Source: Larimichthys crocea (Eukaryota > Chordata > Actinopteri > Sciaenidae). Taken from it: a stretch of 64,000 bases of DNA. The notes beneath the pieces are model-generated. The model worked only from the letters and a program-made list of their open reading frames with translations, made no database searches and had not been told where the DNA came from. A program made the position numbers and the translations under genes. Below are positions 61,601 to 64,000 of the stretch, in pieces; position 1 is the first letter of the stretch; each line of letters begins with the position of its first letter. The stretch spans positions 11,267,422 through 11,331,421 of the forward strand of contig NC_040022.1 in NCBI RefSeq assembly GCF_000972845.2, read 5' to 3'.

Positions 61601-63958
61601 CTGGTTCTCCAATGTTGACAGACATTATGGTGTGTCCTTTTTTAGGGTCCCGTTGGAAACACTGGCGCTAAGGGAGCCCGCGGACCCAGTGGACCCCCTG
61701 TAAGTCACCACTCTTCTTCTACTCTGTCCTTCTCTTGCTCTATTAGTTTGTTATCGTCAACTTGACTCACTTTAGCTTCACATTTAAGATCAGGAGCATC
61801 GCAAGCAGTAGTGTCAATGTCAGAGGTGATAGTACCTCTGGTCATATTGGCAATAGTAGAATGGAGTACAAAATGCTCACTGCTCATTATCATCAGTCCT
61901 ATTTTCATTCAGATGTTTTCCTATTACTACAAAAGCCTAATGGACCATGTCTGTCTCCCTAGGGTGCTACTGGCTTCCCTGGTGCTGCTGGCAGAGTTGG
62001 ACCTCCCGGCCCCTCTGTAAGTCTTTATCTAATATTATGATTGTCCCTGTGAGAGAATTTAACGTCCAGAATGGTTTTTAGCAGTGTTATATTTGCTCCC
62101 TTAGGGCAACCCTGGACCTCCCGGACCCGCTGGACCTTCTGGCAAGGAGGGACCCAAAGGAAACCGTGGTGAGACTGGACCTGCTGGTCGCACTGGTGAG
62201 ATGGGTGCTGCTGGACCCCCAGGAACTCCTGGAGAGAAGGGTAGCCCTGGTGCCGAGGGTGCTAGCGTAAGTCTTTAACACAAAACTCTCAAAACAAAGT
62301 TGAATACAGGTGCAAGGAACCCCTTTCATCTCAAACCATAACAGAACAAACCCATTGGTTTCCAGTAAATGACTCATGTGATACCAACTAAACTATGCTT
62401 TCTTAATAGCACTGGATTAATTAAGTCTCCACAATTTAATTCACAACATCCAGATATTGTTTAAGTGTTGGTTGCTGTCAGTTCCTGTTGTCCTACACTT
62501 TGAATTCTAACCATATTGTCTTTTTCTCTCTCTCTCTGTCTCCCCCTGCAGGGTTCTGCTGGTCTGCCTGGACCTCAAGGTATTGCTGGACAGCGTGGTA
62601 TTGTTGGTCTGCCTGGACAAAGAGGAGAGAGAGGTTTCCCTGGCCTGCCCGGACCTTCTGTAAGTTCCAATTGTTACTCTCCAAACTCTACAAAACTACA
62701 AACTGCACAATTGATTTGATGGAACCACAATCCCCAAACACCTTTAAAAGGCCAATAAGATAACTACTTCTAGAACATGTGACAATGAAAACAAAACTGT
62801 GCTGCTGTGTTGCATCCAACAAGCAGGAAGTAATGTTTCTAAAGTTTATTCTCAAATAACAAATTTATATTCAGTGATCATCTTCAATCAGATAGAAAAG
62901 TAACTGAGATTATTATGACTGGACTGACTGCTGCTATGCCATCCACAGGGAGAAGTTGGAAAGCAGGGACCAAGCGGTCCCGGTGGTGAGCGTGGACCTC
63001 CCGGACCCATGGGACCCCCTGGACTGGCTGGATCCCCTGGTGAGGCTGGACGTGAGGTATGAAGAAATAATCATCCCTTTACACTAAGGCTATCTGTTTA
63101 CCTTTTGCATATTGGTGAGCATAAGACAATCTAATCTTTACTAATCAGTTAACCTGCTTTGTGCTTTAGGGAACCCCCGGAAACGAGGGAGCTGCTGGAC
63201 GCGATGGAGCTGCTGGACCCAAGGTGAGTTCAGATGGCATCATCTCTAACTCATCAACGCCAGAAAACAAAATCATTCTCAGTCGAGTTAACAACAGTTA
63301 ACAGCTAAACAAGATTTGCTTTCTGAATGGAGGTTACAGTGATTATAGCAAACCTTGAGAAAAATCAGCAAGGTCGACCTGAACCATGTTCAGTTAGCAA
63401 ACAACCTAGAATCTAGATGGATAGAAACATCATTACCAGCTGTTGTCGGAGCTTACCGGCTCCAATATGGCTGCCAAAAGCAAAGCTACTGTATACTGCC
63501 TGCAAATATTGTTATAATTTGTACAGCCTAGACAAAGTCACTTTGGATAAAAATCATGGGCCGAATATTCGTAACATCCTTAAGGACAGATATTTGGGTT
63601 CATCTGAGCCAAATTCATCTCTCTAACTTCCTCAAAAATAGGACCGTAATAGTAATATATTACATAAATCGAAGCTGGTGAAATAAAAAAAAAAATTTTG
63701 TGTTCGCGTTTTAGGGAGACCGTGGAGAGACTGGACCTAATGGAGCCACTGGTGCCCCTGGACCCCCTGGTGCCCCTGGACCTGTCGGACCCGCTGGAAA
63801 GAACGGTGACCGTGGAGAGACTGTGAGTGACAGCTTAGTCATTGTATTTTTATGAAAATAATACATGACTGCCTCTACATCAACTTATTTTTTATACATT
63901 TCAGGGACCTGCTGGCCCCTCTGGTGCTCCTGGCCCTGCTGGACCTCGTGGCCCTGCT
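48154..63958 (+). CDS. col1a1: Collagen type I alpha-1 chain, 5' part (exons 1-42, gene continues past the window)
   Basis: Pro-alpha1(I) chain of fibrillar collagen, secreted to bone, skin, scale and tendon matrix, normally as a trimer with alpha2(I). Exons: 48154-48235, 50289-50480, 50761-50783, 51047-51082, 52293-52385, 53842-53910, 53995-54039, 54713-54766, 54861-54914, 55010-55063, 55166-55219, 55307-55360, 55729-55773, 55890-55943, 56061-56105, 56225-56278, 56901-56999, 57102-57146, 57330-57428, 57642-57695, 57788-57895, 58509-58562, 58714-58812, 58898-58951, 59048-59146, 59286-59339, 59452-59505, 59698-59805, 59896-59940, 60258-60356, 60484-60591, 60960-61121, 61226-61279, 61388-61495, 61646-61699, 61963-62016, 62105-62266, 62552-62659, 62949-63056, 63170-63223, 63715-63822, 63905-63958. 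Together 3,213 nt, 1,071 codons, no stop, every intron GT-AG. From exon 4 on, exons begin and end on codon boundaries; exon 4, exon 5 and exons 7-42 each begin with a Gly codon. VWC module, sites and exon sizes fit alpha1(I) rather than alpha2(I). Teleosts have col1a1a and col1a1b; the N-terminus looks more like col1a1a, but that is from memory. Confidence 0.97.
50289..50480 (+). CDS. col1a1: col1a1 exon 2: von Willebrand factor C (VWC) domain of the N-propeptide
   Basis: 192 nt in frame with exon 1 (split codon c/ac = His28), residues 28-91 plus one base. It contains ten cysteines in the VWC pattern: [21 protein letters not shown], then DECCPVC near the end. This chordin-like module forms the globular head of the procollagen N-propeptide; in other fibrillar collagens it is known to bind BMP/TGF-beta family ligands. 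Such an exon is present in alpha1(I) but missing from alpha2(I), which supports the chain assignment. The acceptor follows a CT tract (CCCCTCAG/AC) and the donor is ACG/GTATTC. Confidence 0.95.
50611..50650. repeat. (CA)n tract in col1a1 intron 2
   Basis: About 40 bases of CA repeat in the 280-base second intron, 110 bases before exon 3. Other intronic CA tracts lie at 53916-53932, 55952-55984 and 58577-58603. Confidence 0.9.
50761..52385 (+). CDS. col1a1: col1a1 exons 3-5: linker and minor triple helix of the N-propeptide
   Basis: Exon 3 (50761-50783, 23 nt) is a short linker reading GFQEPQVE with the split codon. It is shorter than the roughly 35-nt mammalian exon 3, so the linker is reduced. 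Exon 4 (51047-51082, 36 nt) reads [12 protein letters not shown]. Exon 5 (52293-52385, 93 nt) holds the rest of the minor helix, including [16 protein letters not shown], ending in the non-triplet GG before the N-proteinase region. Introns 4 (1,210 bases) and 5 (1,456 bases) are large for this gene. Apart from scattered low-complexity runs I see no other feature in them. Confidence 0.92.
53842..53910 (+). CDS. col1a1: col1a1 exon 6: N-proteinase cleavage site, N-telopeptide and start of the main helix
   Basis: 69 nt, residues 143-165. It begins [13 protein letters not shown]. By homology the ADAMTS2-type procollagen N-proteinase cuts Pro146/Gln147. The 16-residue N-telopeptide holds Lys155 in the YDDK context, equivalent to the lysyl-oxidase cross-linking lysine of mammalian alpha1(I). 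The main triple helix starts at Gly163 (GPM) at the end of the exon. The acceptor TTTTTCCAG/AAC and donor ATG/GTAGGA are clear, and a (CA)n run begins six bases into the intron. Confidence 0.94.
53995..55360 (+). CDS. col1a1: col1a1 exons 7-12: triple helix residues 4-108
   Basis: Six exons of 45, 54, 54, 54, 54 and 54 nt, all starting with a Gly codon and all perfect Gly-X-Y. Exon 11 ends in GIKGHR. Counting from the first helix Gly, its Lys is residue 87, exactly the helical cross-linking and glycosylated lysine of mammalian type I collagen. Exon 12 reads [18 protein letters not shown], very close to the mammalian sequence after Lys87. Donor sites are gtaagt or gtgagt, except gtgatt after exon 12. 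Intron 7 (54040-54712) is 673 bases and featureless to my eye. Confidence 0.95.
55729..57895 (+). CDS. col1a1: col1a1 exons 13-21: triple helix residues 109-309
   Basis: Nine exons of 45, 54, 45, 54, 99, 45, 99, 54 and 108 nt, the same order of sizes as mammalian COL1A1 exons 13-21 as I know them. All are uninterrupted Gly-X-Y. Exon 14 contains GLPGER at helix 127-132, a known low-affinity integrin I-domain site at the same position in mammals. Intron 14 starts with a (CA)n tract eight bases after the donor. Intron 16 (56279-56900, donor gtacta) is 622 bases, and intron 12 before this block is 368 bases. Confidence 0.95.
58509..59805 (+). CDS. col1a1: col1a1 exons 22-28: triple helix residues 310-483
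   Basis: Seven exons of 54, 99, 54, 99, 54, 54 and 108 nt. Exon 25 carries GVMGFP at helix 400-405, the motif bound by DDR2, SPARC and von Willebrand factor A3 in fibrillar collagens. Exon 28 (59698-59805) is a single 108-nt exon where the mammalian plan has two 54-nt exons, so an intron appears to be absent; its donor is gtactg. Intron 21 before the block (57896-58508, 613 bases) has no recognisable feature. Intron 22 opens with a (CA)n tract. Confidence 0.94.
59896..61121 (+). CDS. col1a1: col1a1 exons 29-32: triple helix residues 484-621
   Basis: Exons of 45, 99, 108 and 162 nt. Exon 30 contains GFPGER at helix 502-507, the high-affinity site for integrins alpha1beta1, alpha2beta1 and alpha11beta1, at the canonical coordinate. 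Exon 31 contains GMPGER at 550-555. Exon 32 (60960-61121) is one 162-nt exon corresponding to mammalian plan exons 33, 34 and 35. Its last third reads [15 protein letters not shown], unusually aliphatic and poor in proline for this helix. The reading frame and splice sites (CCTAG/GGT and CCT/GTAAGT) are clear. Confidence 0.94.
61226..62659 (+). CDS. col1a1: col1a1 exons 33-38: triple helix residues 622-801
   Basis: Exons of 54, 108, 54, 54, 162 and 108 nt. Exon 38 contains [20 protein letters not shown]; the Gly-Ile pair falls at helix 775-776, the single bond cut by vertebrate interstitial collagenases (MMP1, MMP8, MMP13), with the same flanking residues as mammals. Exon 37 is the 162-nt exon that is also single in mammals. 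Exon 34 has the weak donor gtttgc. No Gly substitution or interruption is seen. Confidence 0.95.
62949..63958 (+). CDS. col1a1: col1a1 exons 39-42: triple helix residues 802-909, cut by the window end
   Basis: Exons of 108, 54, 108 and 54 nt. Exon 39 contains [16 protein letters not shown], matching the alpha1(I) region after the collagenase site. Exon 41 begins [13 protein letters not shown] and ends GDRGET. Exon 42 reads [18 protein letters not shown] and is followed by a normal gtaagt donor at 63959. About 105 further helix residues, the C-telopeptide and the fibrillar C-propeptide must lie beyond 64000. Intron 40 (63224-63714) is 491 bases with no recognised feature. Confidence 0.94.
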
Positions 63959-64000
63959 GTAAGTAATATCAACAGCACCAATAATATACCACTACAATCG

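Overview
The window is vertebrate nuclear DNA from a ray-finned (teleost) fish, probably a spiny-rayed species. The reasons are short GT-AG introns, many (CA)n/(GA)n microsatellites, tRNA-derived SINEs and Tc1-type relics of the fish kind, and a fibrillar collagen gene of type I alpha-1 character. I recognise only one protein-coding gene: the first 42 exons of col1a1 on the + strand, from the start codon at 48154 to exon 42 ending at 63958. The gene runs off the right edge, so the last part of the triple helix, the C-telopeptide and the C-propeptide are missing.

Layout. 1-5518: gene-free DNA with a GAAA tract. 5519-10138 and 10595-15279: two arms of a very large inverted repeat around a 456-base spacer. 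The right arm ends exactly at a 10-N gap (15280-15289), and its differences from the left arm look partly like long-read error, so an assembly fold-back must be excluded before any biological reading. 15290-47900: about 33 kb with no recognisable gene, holding SINE copies, a dispersed repeat family with about five copies, a 1,034-base terminal-inverted-repeat element with a target-site duplication, a dead Tc1/mariner transposase, simple repeats and purine- or pyrimidine-biased blocks. 47900-48153: col1a1 promoter (CCAAT and TATA boxes) and 5' leader, which carries the perfect stem-loop and tiny upstream ORF typical of fibrillar collagen mRNAs.

The col1a1 part encodes a signal peptide, a ten-cysteine VWC module, a short minor triple helix, an N-proteinase site and N-telopeptide lysine, then 909 residues of uninterrupted Gly-X-Y. 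Known sites fall at the same helix positions as in mammals: Lys87, GLPGER 127-132, GFPGER 502-507 and the collagenase Gly775-Ile776 bond. Compared with the mammalian exon plan as I remember it, three introns are missing (one inside exon 28, two inside exon 32; one of the latter is also missing in human COL1A1).

I found no CRISPR arrays, rRNA genes, functional tRNA genes or microRNA hairpins that I can support. Nothing here is clearly a new biological system. The best leads are the giant inverted repeat and its odd GC-rich spacer, the nested TIR element with CpG decay, and the col1a1 leader structure and exon fusions.
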